NCBI RefSeq assembly: GCF_024228675.1 | Contig: NZ_CP100461.1 | Span: forward strand, 3,841,398-3,905,397 | DNA from: Salinigranum marinum | GTDB taxonomy: Archaea > Halobacteriota > Halobacteria > Halobacteriales > Haloferacaceae | Direction: 5' to 3' | Length of the DNA stretch: 64,000 nt | Shown here: piece after piece, positions 15,619 through 24,690 of the stretch | How positions within the stretch are numbered: position 1 is the stretch's first letter | Layout: each line of letters opens with the position of its first letter | The notes under the pieces: model-generated | What the model was told of the DNA's origin: nothing | Databases searched by the model: none | The model's input: only the letters and a program-made list of their open reading frames with translations | Made by a program: the position numbers and the translations under genes

Positions 15619-18432
15619 ATGACAGACAACAACAATAAGATCCGCGCTGTTGTACTCGCAGCGCTGATGGTTCTCTCCGTTTTCGCGGGGACCATCGCGT
15701 TTACCGGTACAGCGGCTGCGACTCTTAACAGCGTGTCCGGTGCATCTGCCGGAGACGTTACTGCTAACGCAGCAGGCACGACACACACGGTAGAGTTTAC
15801 AACTGAAATTCCCGCAAGCAGTACGGGCAACGTCGTAGAAATCGACTACGCCGCTGGTAATGTCACCAGTGTTAGTACTATCTCGCTCAGTGACCCTGAC
15901 GGGGGTACTAACGCGAGTGACGTGAGTGTTTCCTCGTCGCCGTCCATTCCTGCAAGTGGGACGACAACGTTCCAGTTCGAACTGGACGATACTGCTGACG
16001 CTGACCCCGAGACGGTCACTGTTAGCTTCGACGTCACGCACGACCTGTCGGCTGTCGGTGCAACGTCCGGCGTTGGAATCGATATCAACGACGGCGCCGG
16101 CGGCGCCACGGACGGCACCACTACGTTCGATGTTGTCGCTGACGACCGACCAGGTGGCACCATCACGGACACCGCGTACCTCGGTGAGTCGGGCGTCGAC
16201 CTCCGTGGCGTCTCGGGTATCTCGGGCGCGGCGGGCGACTCGGCGACCCTCTACGGTGTCGCCGGTGAGGCCGACGGCTCGACCGCCTCGGTCTCCGACA
16301 TCACGAACGCGGACATCTCCGAAGACAACGACTTCACCACCGGCGGGTACAGTACCGCCAGCGGTGACGACACCGTCGAACTCTCGGTCATCGAGCCTAG
16401 AGTCACCGACGCTACGATCTACCGGGGCAGCGACGACTCCGGCGCTGACGTCACCGACGGCTCCATCCTCACCTCCGACGACACGATCACCGTCGAGGGT
16501 GAGTTCAACTTCGAGGACGCCGAAGCTCTCGACATTACCATCGAGGACGAGGACGGTCTCGAAGTCCAGACCCAGCTGAGCGCCTCGCCCAGTCAGATCA
16601 CCACCTCTGGTGGCGATGTCACGTTCACTGGTCTGACCGACCTCGACACGGGCGAGTACACGGTCACGGTCGAGGGTGAGGACGACCTCGACAGCGCCTC
16701 GCGCTCGGCCACGTTCTCGATCCGTGACGAAGACCAGACCATCAACCTCGCCGAGTCGACGCTCACCAAGGGCGACAACGTCGTCGCCACGGTGACCGGT
16801 ACGCCCGGGCAGATCGGCCTCGTCCGCATCGCCCAGGACGACCTCGACGACGCGAACGGCACCGCGGACAACACCAACGCGTCGAACGTCTTCGCTAACA
16901 CCGGCGACGTCGTCGGCATCAACGGCACCCAGGACGTCGCGGGCTACTCGGGTGACGAGTACGTCGGCGCCTTCGTCGACCTCGACGACGGCGGCGAAGC
17001 TTCGGTCCGCGTCGACTCGAACTACCTCGACACTGCGACGATCGACGTCGAATTCGTCGAGACCGGCATCTCGAACGCGAACACGCCCCTCACGATCGGT
17101 GAGGTCGACAACGCGTTCACCAACGACTCGGACGCTGACGCCGAACTGACCGTCGAGGACAAAGAGATCAACATCACGTCCGCCCCGAGCGTCGTCCGCA
17201 TCGGCGAGGAGTTCACCCTCGAAGGGCAGGCTCCCGAATCTGACGACGTGAAGGCGTACGCCCGCATCGACAACGACTACGTCCCGCTCGAGGACGACAA
17301 CGGTGACGCCTCGACGGACAACGTCGACTCCGACGGCAGCTTCTCGGTCGACATCGACTCGGGTCAGTACATCGACCTGCCTGACTCGTACCGCATCGCG
17401 CTCGTCGCCGACCCGACTGACGACGTCGCCACGGCGACGCTCGGCGTTACGGGCCCGGGCAACTCGGTCGACTCGGACGACTACTCCGAGTTCGAGACGA
17501 CGACCACCACGACGGTCCGGACGGTCGAAGGTGACCTGACGGCTCAGCTGTCGACGTCGGCCATCGCGGCAGACGTCGGTGACGAAGTCACCCTGTCGGG
17601 CACGGCGCTCGGCCAGGGCGACGAAGTGCTGGTCTACATTGTCGACCCGCGCGGTGACTTCCTCGCACTGAACGCCACGGACGGCGTCGCCACGATCGAC
17701 GTGGACGAAGAGGAATTCGAAGAGGACTACGCGATCTTCAACCGGCGTGGGACGTACACGTTCATCATCGTTGGCCAGGGCCGCGACGGCCAGTTCAACG
17801 ACGGGAACGAGCGTCTCGACCCGACTGACCTGAGCGGACTCAGCACGACGCCGCAGCAGGCGGTCGCGCTGATCAACGACGAGTACACTGGCGCGGGCTC
17901 GGACGACCAGCTCGTCGAGCTGACGCTCCAGGCGCAGAACCCGCAGCTGACGATCGACGACTTCACCACCGACGGGCAGGTCGCCCAGGGTGAGGTCACG
18001 ATCTCGGGCACCTCGAACCGCGAAGACGAGACGACCGTCTTCATCGAGGTCCTGGGTCAGAACGACAACGTCGTTGCATCCCAGGAAGCCGAAGTCAACG
18101 GCTCGAACAGCGAGTGGGAAGCCACGCTCGACATGTCGGACGTCGAGACGGGGACCTACACGCTGCGCGCTGACGACGACGAAGCATCGGCCGAACTCGA
18201 GTTCGAGCTGGTGAGCGAACTGAGCACGCCGACGGAGACGCCGGCTCCGGACACGGAGACGGAGACGCCGGCTCCGGACACGGAGACGGAGACGCCGGCT
18301 CCGGACACGGAGACGGAGACGCCGGCACCTGAGACGGAGACGACGACGTCGACGTCGACGCCCGGCTTCGGTGCGATCGTCGCACTCGTCGCGCTCATCG
18401 CCGCGGCACTGCTGGCGATCCGCCGCGACTAA
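15619..18432 (+). CDS. csg: S-layer major cell surface glycoprotein
   Basis: The 937-residue product forms the cell-wall lattice. The start MTDNNNKIRAVVLAALM leads into a signal peptide ending FTGTAAA (about residue 34), the conserved leader of haloarchaeal surface glycoproteins. The mature chain is acidic and beta-rich with repeated Ig-like modules and several N-glycosylation sequons (for example NGT and NAS). A threefold APDTETETP repeat, the likely O-glycosylated spacer, precedes STPGFG, a hydrophobic helix and AIRRD: the PGF-CTERM anchor processed and lipid-linked by archaeosortase A. The order matches the S-layer proteins of Haloferax and Halobacterium. Early codons are less GC-biased than those of the neighbours. 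A hairpin plus T-run follows the stop. Confidence 0.95.
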   Translation: MTDNNNKIRAVVLAALMVLSVFAGTIAFTGTAAATLNSVSGASAGDVTANAAGTTHTVEFTTEIPASSTGNVVEIDYAAGNVTSVSTISLSDPDGGTNASDVSVSSSPSIPASGTTTFQFELDDTADADPETVTVSFDVTHDLSAVGATSGVGIDINDGAGGATDGTTTFDVVADDRPGGTITDTAYLGESGVDLRGVSGISGAAGDSATLYGVAGEADGSTASVSDITNADISEDNDFTTGGYSTASGDDTVELSVIEPRVTDATIYRGSDDSGADVTDGSILTSDDTITVEGEFNFEDAEALDITIEDEDGLEVQTQLSASPSQITTSGGDVTFTGLTDLDTGEYTVTVEGEDDLDSASRSATFSIRDEDQTINLAESTLTKGDNVVATVTGTPGQIGLVRIAQDDLDDANGTADNTNASNVFANTGDVVGINGTQDVAGYSGDEYVGAFVDLDDGGEASVRVDSNYLDTATIDVEFVETGISNANTPLTIGEVDNAFTNDSDADAELTVEDKEINITSAPSVVRIGEEFTLEGQAPESDDVKAYARIDNDYVPLEDDNGDASTDNVDSDGSFSVDIDSGQYIDLPDSYRIALVADPTDDVATATLGVTGPGNSVDSDDYSEFETTTTTTVRTVEGDLTAQLSTSAIAADVGDEVTLSGTALGQGDEVLVYIVDPRGDFLALNATDGVATIDVDEEEFEEDYAIFNRRGTYTFIIVGQGRDGQFNDGNERLDPTDLSGLSTTPQQAVALINDEYTGAGSDDQLVELTLQAQNPQLTIDDFTTDGQVAQGEVTISGTSNREDETTVFIEVLGQNDNVVASQEAEVNGSNSEWEATLDMSDVETGTYTLRADDDEASAELEFELVSELSTPTETPAPDTETETPAPDTETETPAPDTETETPAPETETTTSTSTPGFGAIVALVALIAAALLAIRRD
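18244..18324 (+). repeat. Three perfect 27-base tandem repeats in the S-layer gene
   Basis: A 27-base unit beginning GCTCCGGACACGG recurs three times without change and keeps frame, encoding APDTETETP each time; a diverged partial copy follows. It forms the spacer just before the membrane anchor. Perfect identity at the DNA level suggests recent slippage and likely length variation between strains. Confidence 0.9.
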
Positions 18433-18445
18433 TCTGAACCACGAC

Positions 18446-18487
18446 TGACCGGCGATACCGGTCACTGCGGTTCGCGGTTCCATTTTT
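18446..18487 (+). terminator. Candidate terminator after the S-layer gene
   Basis: TGACCGG and CCGGTCA form a perfect 7-base stem around CGATA, starting 14 bases after the stop codon. A run of five T residues follows at 18483-18487. The T-run is the part archaeal polymerase is expected to respond to. Confidence 0.55.
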
Positions 18488-18822
18488 GACGGGCGCTCAC
18501 ACCGCCAGTGACGACGATATGCGATCGACGTCGCTCCTAATCGTCCGTCGTCGATCGGACTGCCACGAGCCGACGTATCGTACTCCGACTACGTCGGAGG
18601 TGAGTCGTTCCGAGGACGAACGAGTCGGTCTGTCGATCCCTCGCGGTCGTGTCGCGGTCCCGTCGGACGGATCGCAGTCGGCTGATCGTCTCGGTGCTCG
18701 GAGCCACGGACGGCCTATGCGCGGTCTCGAGAATCGAACTCGGCTCCGGAACTCTCGTCCACCGGTGAACGCCTTCGTGTCGCCGCGCACCGCTTATGCC
18801 TCTCGCACCGCTAGTGAGAGTG
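18488..18822. other. Non-coding stretch between S-layer and zinc-ribbon genes
   Basis: No credible gene is seen. A perfect 7-base inverted repeat with a 3-base loop (CTCCGAC TAC GTCGGAG, 18583-18599) lies in the middle. ACCGCTTATG at about 18790 may be the promoter element of the next gene. Confidence 0.5.
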
Positions 18823-19278
18823 ATGAGTAACGAGGATCACGACGAGCGCAAGACCGTCCTCGACGACGCGAGCGTGACCGACAGGACGGCTCCGGATACC
18901 GTGGACGACGATGCCACGGAGGTGACCGTCACGGTCACCTACTATTGTCCGCACTGCGGGGCGCTAGCGGAACTCGACCGCGACGCTTACCTCGCCGACA
19001 AGGCCGTTACGCCGTTCCCGTTCGAGGGCTGGACGTACGCGACGCCCGACGAGGAGTACGAGTCGGCCGAGGGCGTTCGGTTCGTCTGCGGCGAGGACGG
19101 GACCCTGAAAGACGACGAGGACGGCTGTGGCGAGCCGTTCTATCTGAGTTTCGTCAAGTACGAGAACGGCCGCGAGGTCGATCCACGACGACCCGCCGAG
19201 TACGTCGAACTGAGCGAGGGCACCGGTCCGCGCGGGCCGCAGGGACCGTCGGGTCCGACAGGTCAGGGGGGCCAGTGA
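18823..19278 (+). CDS. Small zinc-ribbon protein with collagen-like tail
   Basis: The start is the ATG at 18823 (MSNEDHDERK). The product is 151 residues. YYCPHCG gives one metal-binding knuckle near residue 42; Cys residues in VCGED and DGCGEP could complete a zinc site. The last residues run GPRGPQGPSGPTGQGGQ, at least four Gly-X-Y triplets with proline in X, a collagen-like motif that is unusual in archaea. There is no signal peptide or membrane helix, so it is probably cytoplasmic. I do not recognise a named family. It stands alone, convergent with rtcB. Confidence 0.7.
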   Translation: MSNEDHDERKTVLDDASVTDRTAPDTVDDDATEVTVTVTYYCPHCGALAELDRDAYLADKAVTPFPFEGWTYATPDEEYESAEGVRFVCGEDGTLKDDEDGCGEPFYLSFVKYENGREVDPRRPAEYVELSEGTGPRGPQGPSGPTGQGGQ

Positions 19279-19547
19279 GTAGCGAGCCCACACGAGAACC
19301 GACCTGGTAGTGAAGCGGACCGGGAGACATCGGCCGTCCGCAATCGATCGGCCATAAGCTAGAGGCGATGGGTCGCGTGGGACGTTCCCTGGCCGCTGTA
19401 GTCGCCGTGGTCCGCCTTGACGCCGACGCACGACGACGAGCAGGGTCGTCCCGGGCGTAGATACGGAAGCGTGATGAAAACGGATTCCGCCGGTTCCCAG
19501 TGGATTGGAACGATCCGGCTCCTGCTGACGAACCGCGTCGCGACGGC

Positions 19548-21053
19548 TCAGCCCTTGATGTTACACACGGGGAACGTCCGCGCGACGGTCTCGCCGATGC
19601 CGAGCTCGTCCGACACCCGCACGACCTCGTCGACGTCCTTGTAGACGCCGGGTGCTTCCTCGGCGACGGTCGCTCCCGACTGTGCTTTCACGTAGATCTG
19701 CTGGCCCTCGCGGAGTTCGGACTGCACGTCGCCGCCCCAGAACTGTTTCTTGGCCTGTGTTCGGCTCATCACTCGGCCGGCACCGTGGGCGGTCGAGCCG
19801 AACGAGCGGTCGAGCGACCGGTCTCCTCCTCTGAGAACGTACGAGCCCGATCCCATGCTCCCGGGGATGATGACCGGCTGTCCGACGTCGCGGTACGCCG
19901 GTGGGATCTCGGGGCGACCGGCAGGGAACGCCCGCGTGGCTCCCTTTCGGTGGACGTACAGTTCACGCTCTTCACGCCGGACGCCCTCGTCGTACGCCGT
20001 CGGTCTGCCATCGGCGTCGACCGCGACCTCGTGGACTTCCTTCTTGGCGATGTTGTGTGCGACGTCGTACAGCAGGTCCATTTCCAACTCTTTCCACGAC
20101 GCGCCGAACACGTCGGCGAACACCTCACGGGTGCGGTGGGTGATGAGCTGGCGGTTCACCCACGCGAAGTTGATGCAGGCACACATCGCGCGGTAGTACT
20201 CGTCGGCGAGTTCCGAGCCCGCAGGGGCGGCCGCCAGTTCCCTGTCGGGCAACTCGGCGAGGAGGTCGGCGTGTTCCCTTTCGACCCGGCGGAGGTAGTC
20301 CGTACAGGTCTGGTGGCCGAGCCCGCGCGAGCCGCAGTGGATCAGGACGACGGTCTGATTCTCGTGGAGGCCGTACGCGTCGGCGACGTCGGCGCGGAAG
20401 ACGTCGGTGACGCGCTGGACTTCGAGGAAGTGGTTGCCGGAGCCGAGCGAGCCGAGCTGGTTCTTCCCTCTGTCCTTGGCTTTCTGCGAGACGACCGACG
20501 CGTCGGCCTCCGGGCGGTACCCCTCGTCCTCGCAGTGAGTCAGGTCCTCGCGGACGGCGTACCCCTTTTCGAGCGCCCAGTCGACGCCGCGTTCGAGCAC
20601 CGCCTCGACCTCCGCTTTCGAGGTCTCGACGACCCCGCCGCCGCCGAGTCCCGAGGGGATGGCGTCGAAGAGCGCGTCGACGAGTTCCGTCTCGCGTCCT
20701 TCGAGATCGTCGTATTCGAGGTTTGTTTTCAACATTCTGACGCCACAATTTATGTCGTAGCCGACCGAGCCGGGCGAGATACAGCCGGTCTCGACGTCGG
20801 TCGCGCCGACGCCGCCGACGGGGAAACCGTAGCCCTGGTGGCCGTCGGGCATGCAGACGGCGTAGTCGGCGATGCCGGGCAGGTGAGTCGCGTTTCGCAG
20901 CTGCTGGAGGGTCTTGTCGTCGCCGATCTGCTCGAGGAGCATCTCGCTGGCGAAGACACGCGCTGGGACGCGCATCTCGCCCGTTTTCGGGAGTTCCCAG
21001 ACGTAGTCGGAGAGCTGTTCGAGCGTGACGTCGCCGAACTCGCGCGTGGTCAT
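19548..21053 (-). CDS. rtcB: RNA-splicing ligase RtcB
   Basis: This enzyme joins tRNA exon halves by ligating 2',3'-cyclic phosphate (or 3'-phosphate) and 5'-hydroxyl RNA ends with GTP and Mn2+. The 501-residue length fits the archaeal family. Visible signatures are MPDGHQGYGFPVGG, GYDINCGVR (metal-binding Cys), GSLGSGNHFLEV (metal-binding His), CGSRGLGHQ, and STAHGAGRVMSR with the histidine that receives GMP. The protein ends FPVCNIKG. It is the last of four minus-strand genes (DUF502-like, archease, DoxX-like, rtcB), placing the ligase near its activator archease. Confidence 0.97.
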   Translation of the reverse strand: MTTREFGDVTLEQLSDYVWELPKTGEMRVPARVFASEMLLEQIGDDKTLQQLRNATHLPGIADYAVCMPDGHQGYGFPVGGVGATDVETGCISPGSVGYDINCGVRMLKTNLEYDDLEGRETELVDALFDAIPSGLGGGGVVETSKAEVEAVLERGVDWALEKGYAVREDLTHCEDEGYRPEADASVVSQKAKDRGKNQLGSLGSGNHFLEVQRVTDVFRADVADAYGLHENQTVVLIHCGSRGLGHQTCTDYLRRVEREHADLLAELPDRELAAAPAGSELADEYYRAMCACINFAWVNRQLITHRTREVFADVFGASWKELEMDLLYDVAHNIAKKEVHEVAVDADGRPTAYDEGVRREERELYVHRKGATRAFPAGRPEIPPAYRDVGQPVIIPGSMGSGSYVLRGGDRSLDRSFGSTAHGAGRVMSRTQAKKQFWGGDVQSELREGQQIYVKAQSGATVAEEAPGVYKDVDEVVRVSDELGIGETVARTFPVCNIKG

Positions 21054-21116
21054 AACTAGGCAGTCGACGCGTTCGGTGGAAAGGGTTCCGTCCTTCGGCT
21101 TCGGGGACTGTCTCGG

Positions 21117-22235
21117 TCAGTCCGCCGCCCCCGCCGACTCCTCCAGCGGGTCCGGGACCGCGTCGGGGACCTCGCGGGCGACCCAGGCGTCGAACGAGAC
21201 CGGGCCAGCGCCGGTGACGAGCAGCGCGCTCACGAGCCCGAACATGGAGATGTGAGCGACCACCGGGTCGTCCGGGAGGCCGAACAGCGTCGTCGTCAGA
21301 AGCAGGAAGGCGACGCCGGAGAACAGACGGACGAAGAGGCCCGCGAGGAGCGCCACGCCGACGGCGGCCTCGACGACGCCCGCGCCGACGACCCAGAGGG
21401 CGGGGTCGACCGGCACGACCGCGGTGAGGTCGTACTTCGCGACGACGGCGAGCGAGTCGCCGGGGTTCACGAGCTTCTGGACGATCCCGAGGTAGACGAA
21501 CGCCAGCCCCATCCCCGCGCGGAGGACGAGCGGGACGTACTCTCTGTACGAATCGACCCGCTCGACGAACGGCACCGCCACGCGCCGGTAGAACGGATCG
21601 ATACGGGAGTAGAGGGTCCGCTCGTCGGCAGCCATGCGCGCGATCACTTGGTCGGCGCTCGGCCGCCCGCCGCCGACGAGCGCGATGGCGAGGAAGCCGG
21701 GGACGTACTCGAACGCAAGGAGGAGGTCGGGCGACTGCGTGAGCGCCCAGCCGTAGACGACGAGACCGGTTGCGGCCACGAGCCGGGTCCCGAAGCCGAA
21801 CAGCAGGAGGAAGCCGATCGTGATGCCGACGAGGCGGACGAACGTGGCCGGGCTGGGGGTGAAGAGGGGCGTGAAGAGGTAGCCTGCGAAGCCCGCCCCC
21901 ACGAGCGGGAGACCGACGCTGAGCCGGAGCAACCACGGCAGGAGGTCACGGTATCCCGCGAGGAGTTCGCGCAGGCGGAGCACGTCGTGACGGGCCGGTC
22001 GGATCCGGAGGTACGCGAGGAGTCCGACGGTTCCGGCGGCGACCCCGCCCCCGAGGAGCGCCGCGTTCAGGGGCTCGGCGAGCGTCGCAAGCAGGAACCC
22101 GATCGCGTCGACCGCGTCGCCTCCCGGAGTGACGTACTGCACGTGTGCGCGGACGGGTGCGGTGAGCGCGGCCGCGAGCGTAAGGCTCACGACGGCGATC
22201 GACGGCACCGTCCGGCGGAGTCGTGAGGGTGACAT
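21117..22235 (-). CDS. DoxX-like multi-pass membrane protein
   Basis: The 372-residue product starts with a signal-like helix ending in PVRAHVQY and contains about eight further hydrophobic segments. The C-terminal third (YVPLVLRAGMGLAFVYLGIVQKL, then VVEAAVGVALLAGLFVRL and HISMFGLVSALLVTGAGPVSFD) matches the DoxX/DoxD family of integral membrane proteins linked to respiratory or thiol redox functions. No catalytic motif is evident. It lies between archease and rtcB on the same strand, 63 bases before rtcB, although no functional tie to RNA ligation is known. Confidence 0.75.
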   Translation of the reverse strand: MSPSRLRRTVPSIAVVSLTLAAALTAPVRAHVQYVTPGGDAVDAIGFLLATLAEPLNAALLGGGVAAGTVGLLAYLRIRPARHDVLRLRELLAGYRDLLPWLLRLSVGLPLVGAGFAGYLFTPLFTPSPATFVRLVGITIGFLLLFGFGTRLVAATGLVVYGWALTQSPDLLLAFEYVPGFLAIALVGGGRPSADQVIARMAADERTLYSRIDPFYRRVAVPFVERVDSYREYVPLVLRAGMGLAFVYLGIVQKLVNPGDSLAVVAKYDLTAVVPVDPALWVVGAGVVEAAVGVALLAGLFVRLFSGVAFLLLTTTLFGLPDDPVVAHISMFGLVSALLVTGAGPVSFDAWVAREVPDAVPDPLEESAGAAD

Positions 22236-22353
22236 TACTCTTCCGTGAGTAAGTTCCCGACCGACCTAAGCGGTGCGGGTTCCCGGTTGACGGGCCGGAA
22301 CGGTTCGTCGAGACGCCCCGGTCGGGCCCGGCGGCCCGTCGCCCCGGCGACCC

Positions 22354-22791
22354 TCAGACGTCGAAGACGACGTACGCCTCCCAGCCGTCGGCCCCCTCCT
22401 CCAGCCGCATCTCCGAGTACGTCACCGCCTTGATCTCGCGGGCGTCGACGCGCGAGAGGGCGACGCCGCGAGTTCGCCCCTCGACGCGCCACGAGCCTCC
22501 GTCTCCATCGGACGTCGGCACCGACGAGACGGTCGCCTCGTTGTCGACCGGGAGCACCTCGCGAACGTCACGCTCGTAGATGAGCTGGTCGAGGTAATCG
22601 AACAGGAGCGCCTCGCGGGACTCGGCCTCGACGGTGAACGAGACCGTCTCGTCGTCGTCGGCCGGCGCGGGCACGTCGTCGCACATCGCCGCCGTGAGGC
22701 CGTCGCCGACGGCGGCGAAGACACCCGACAGCGTCGCGGCGTCGGCCTCGACGGCGACGTCGGCCGTGTGGTCGCGGAGGTGGAAGGTCAC
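22354..22791 (-). CDS. Archease, activator of RtcB
   Basis: Archease promotes guanylylation and turnover of RtcB. The 145-residue length and the opening FHLRDHTADVAVEADA are characteristic; the aspartate of HTAD and the C-terminal acidic residues form the metal site in known archeases. Further landmarks are LFDYLDQLIYERDV, EIKAVTYSEMRLEE and the terminal YVVFDV. Its ATG overlaps the TGA of the upstream DUF502-like gene by four bases, so the two are translationally coupled. The partner ligase lies two genes downstream. Confidence 0.93.
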   Translation of the reverse strand: MTFHLRDHTADVAVEADAATLSGVFAAVGDGLTAAMCDDVPAPADDDETVSFTVEAESREALLFDYLDQLIYERDVREVLPVDNEATVSSVPTSDGDGGSWRVEGRTRGVALSRVDAREIKAVTYSEMRLEEGADGWEAYVVFDV

Positions 22792-23873
22792 TGGCCGTCC
22801 CCTCCGTCGGCTGGGCCTCGGTCCGACTCCCTCGCGGCCCGAGCGCGGTCGGTCGCCGCCTCGTCGTCCGCCCCGTCGGTGCGCTCGCGCTGGCGACCCG
22901 CGAGTTCCGCGGGGCGGCCTTCCGTGTCGGCGCGGGCGTCGGGCGCGCGATCGGCCTCGCGCGCGGGCCGGTCCGAGTCGGGATCGCCGTCGTCGTCTCG
23001 CTCGCGCTCGACGATGTGCTGGGGCCGATCGGCGAACGCAGGATCGACGGCTGCGTCGTAGCGCGCGGTGCGTTCGGTCGTCGCCGCCTCACGACCGAAC
23101 TGGATCGCCGAGCCGGGATCGGTCTGTCTGTCGACCGTCTCCGCGTCGGCGAGGCCGCGGAGTTCGTCACCGGAGAGGCCGCTGTCCAGATCGGACTCAG
23201 CGATGGCGACCCCGCTCGTGACGATCGTCTGGACCCCCTCTTCGACCGTGAGGTCGACGTCCATCACCCGATCGGCCGGGAGGTGGACGAGATGCCCGCC
23301 CATCACCGGGTTCGGGGCCATCGGGAGGAACATGGTCACCATCTCGTCGTGCGGCGTCGGGTCGGCGAGCGAGTCGGGCGTCTCGGTCGTGACGAAGCCG
23401 AGCGTGTACGACCCCTCGTGGGGGAACTCGACGAGTTTTACCTCGCGGAAGCTCTCCGTGTCGCTCGACAGGACGACGTCGGACATCTGCCGGAAGCTCT
23501 CGTAGATGGAGCCGAAGCCGGGGACGCGGGCGAGCGCGTCGTCGAAGTAGTCGACGGCCCGCTCGCCGTGGCGCGACCGATCGACGACGAACCCGACCCA
23601 GAAGACGACGAGGAGGACGACGACCGGGATGGTGAGTTCGAGGACCGTCTCGGCGCGCAACGTCACCAGTTCGGGGACGACCGTCACCCGCGTCGAGACC
23701 GGAAGCAGGTTCGAGACGAGCGCGAGATAGCGGTAGAGGGTGTTGAACAGGACGGCGAAGACGAACGTCGTGACCAAGACGGGGACGACGACGGCGACGC
23801 CCGTGATGAGCGACTCACGGACGGTGTCGCTCATGGAGTGCGCGGACGCCGCTGTCTCGGGCGACTGCGACAT
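22788..23873 (-). CDS. DUF502-like membrane protein
   Basis: The start chosen is the ATG at 23873 (MSQSPETAAS); an internal ATG at 23834 (MSDTVRESL) is also possible. Two membrane helices (LITGVAVVVPVLVTTFVFAV and IPVVVLLVVFWVGFVV) are followed by a soluble domain with RVPGFGSIYESFRQMSDVV, VEFPHEGSYTLGFVT and MFLPMAPNPVMGGHLVHLP, the conserved pattern of DUF502. The last 130 residues are a disordered, Arg/Asp/Glu-rich tail that is longer than needed for the domain. The function of the family is unknown. It is first in the archease/rtcB gene run. Confidence 0.8.
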   Translation of the reverse strand: MSQSPETAASAHSMSDTVRESLITGVAVVVPVLVTTFVFAVLFNTLYRYLALVSNLLPVSTRVTVVPELVTLRAETVLELTIPVVVLLVVFWVGFVVDRSRHGERAVDYFDDALARVPGFGSIYESFRQMSDVVLSSDTESFREVKLVEFPHEGSYTLGFVTTETPDSLADPTPHDEMVTMFLPMAPNPVMGGHLVHLPADRVMDVDLTVEEGVQTIVTSGVAIAESDLDSGLSGDELRGLADAETVDRQTDPGSAIQFGREAATTERTARYDAAVDPAFADRPQHIVERERDDDGDPDSDRPAREADRAPDARADTEGRPAELAGRQRERTDGADDEAATDRARAARESDRGPADGGDGQ

Positions 23874-24097
23874 ACGGCGTACTGCGCGCGGGGTCCACCA
23901 AAGCCTTCCGGGCCTGTCGTCGGGATCGGGTCGTGGTGTGGAACGTCCGATCCCGGAGACGGTCGCACCGGCGGAGCCAGGCCAGCACGACTGCCCCCCC
24001 GCTCCGCTGTCGTGACACCGACGACTCCCGGACGAAGGCCCTTCAGCCACCGTCTGTCGGCGTCTCGGCCTCGTTCGGCAGACACGACGCGGTGGAG

Positions 24098-24104
24098 TTA
24101 TATT
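24098..24104 (+). promoter_or_regulatory. TATA box of the acetyltransferase gene
   Basis: TTATATT centred 28 bases before the GTG at 24129 fits a leaderless transcript and decides the start codon, since the open frame extends much further upstream. Confidence 0.65.
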
Positions 24105-24128
24105 CCAGACTCGTGTACCTGTACGACA

Positions 24129-24605
24129 GTGAGTGCCACAATCGAGAAACGGGTCGACGGGCCCAACGATGCCACGCACGTCGAGGAGGCGTGGGCGCTC
24201 AAAGAGCGTATCAGACGCACCGAGGGGGTCCTGAAACAGCGACGCGGCTTCTTCGTCGACGCCTACCGCCGCTCGACGACGCACCTCCTCTTCGACGGTG
24301 AGGACCTCGTCGGCTTCGTCTCCGTCCGTCGCGACGGCTACATCCTCTTTCTCGCGGTCGCCCCCGACGCACGCGGACAGGGACTCGGTCGCCGCCTCGT
24401 CGCCGAAGTCGCACAGAACCACCGCTCCGTGACCTGCCACGCGCGGGCGACCAACGAGAGCGCCCTCCGGTTTTACGAGCACGTCGGCTTCGAGGTCCGA
24501 CGCCGGATCGACAACTACTACGAGGACGGCGGTAACGCCTACTACCTCCGTCTCGGACAGGACGCCTCCTTCCGCGAGCGGCTCTCCGAGTTCCTGCGGC
24601 GGTAA
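24129..24605 (+). CDS. GNAT-family N-acetyltransferase
   Basis: This 158-residue GTG-start protein transfers an acyl group from acetyl-CoA to an unknown amine. FLAVAPDARGQGLGRRLVAE is motif A, with the acetyl-CoA pyrophosphate loop (RGQGLG), and ATNESALRFYEHVGFEV is the usual motif B helix-strand. The C-terminal YYEDGGNAYYLRL resembles RimI-like enzymes that act on protein N-termini, but the evidence is not specific. It has its own promoter and is flanked by genes of unrelated function. Confidence 0.85.
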   Translation: MSATIEKRVDGPNDATHVEEAWALKERIRRTEGVLKQRRGFFVDAYRRSTTHLLFDGEDLVGFVSVRRDGYILFLAVAPDARGQGLGRRLVAEVAQNHRSVTCHARATNESALRFYEHVGFEVRRRIDNYYEDGGNAYYLRLGQDASFRERLSEFLRR

Positions 24606-24690
24606 CTCGCCACGCCCTGCACACGACGACCTGCGACCGACACCGTCGGCCACCTGAAGGTTTATTCACGGCTCGGGAGTACGCGGCGTC

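Noticed and set aside
18244-18324. Direct repeats as a CRISPR array
   Set aside because: The units are contiguous with no spacers and lie in frame within the S-layer gene; no cas genes are present.
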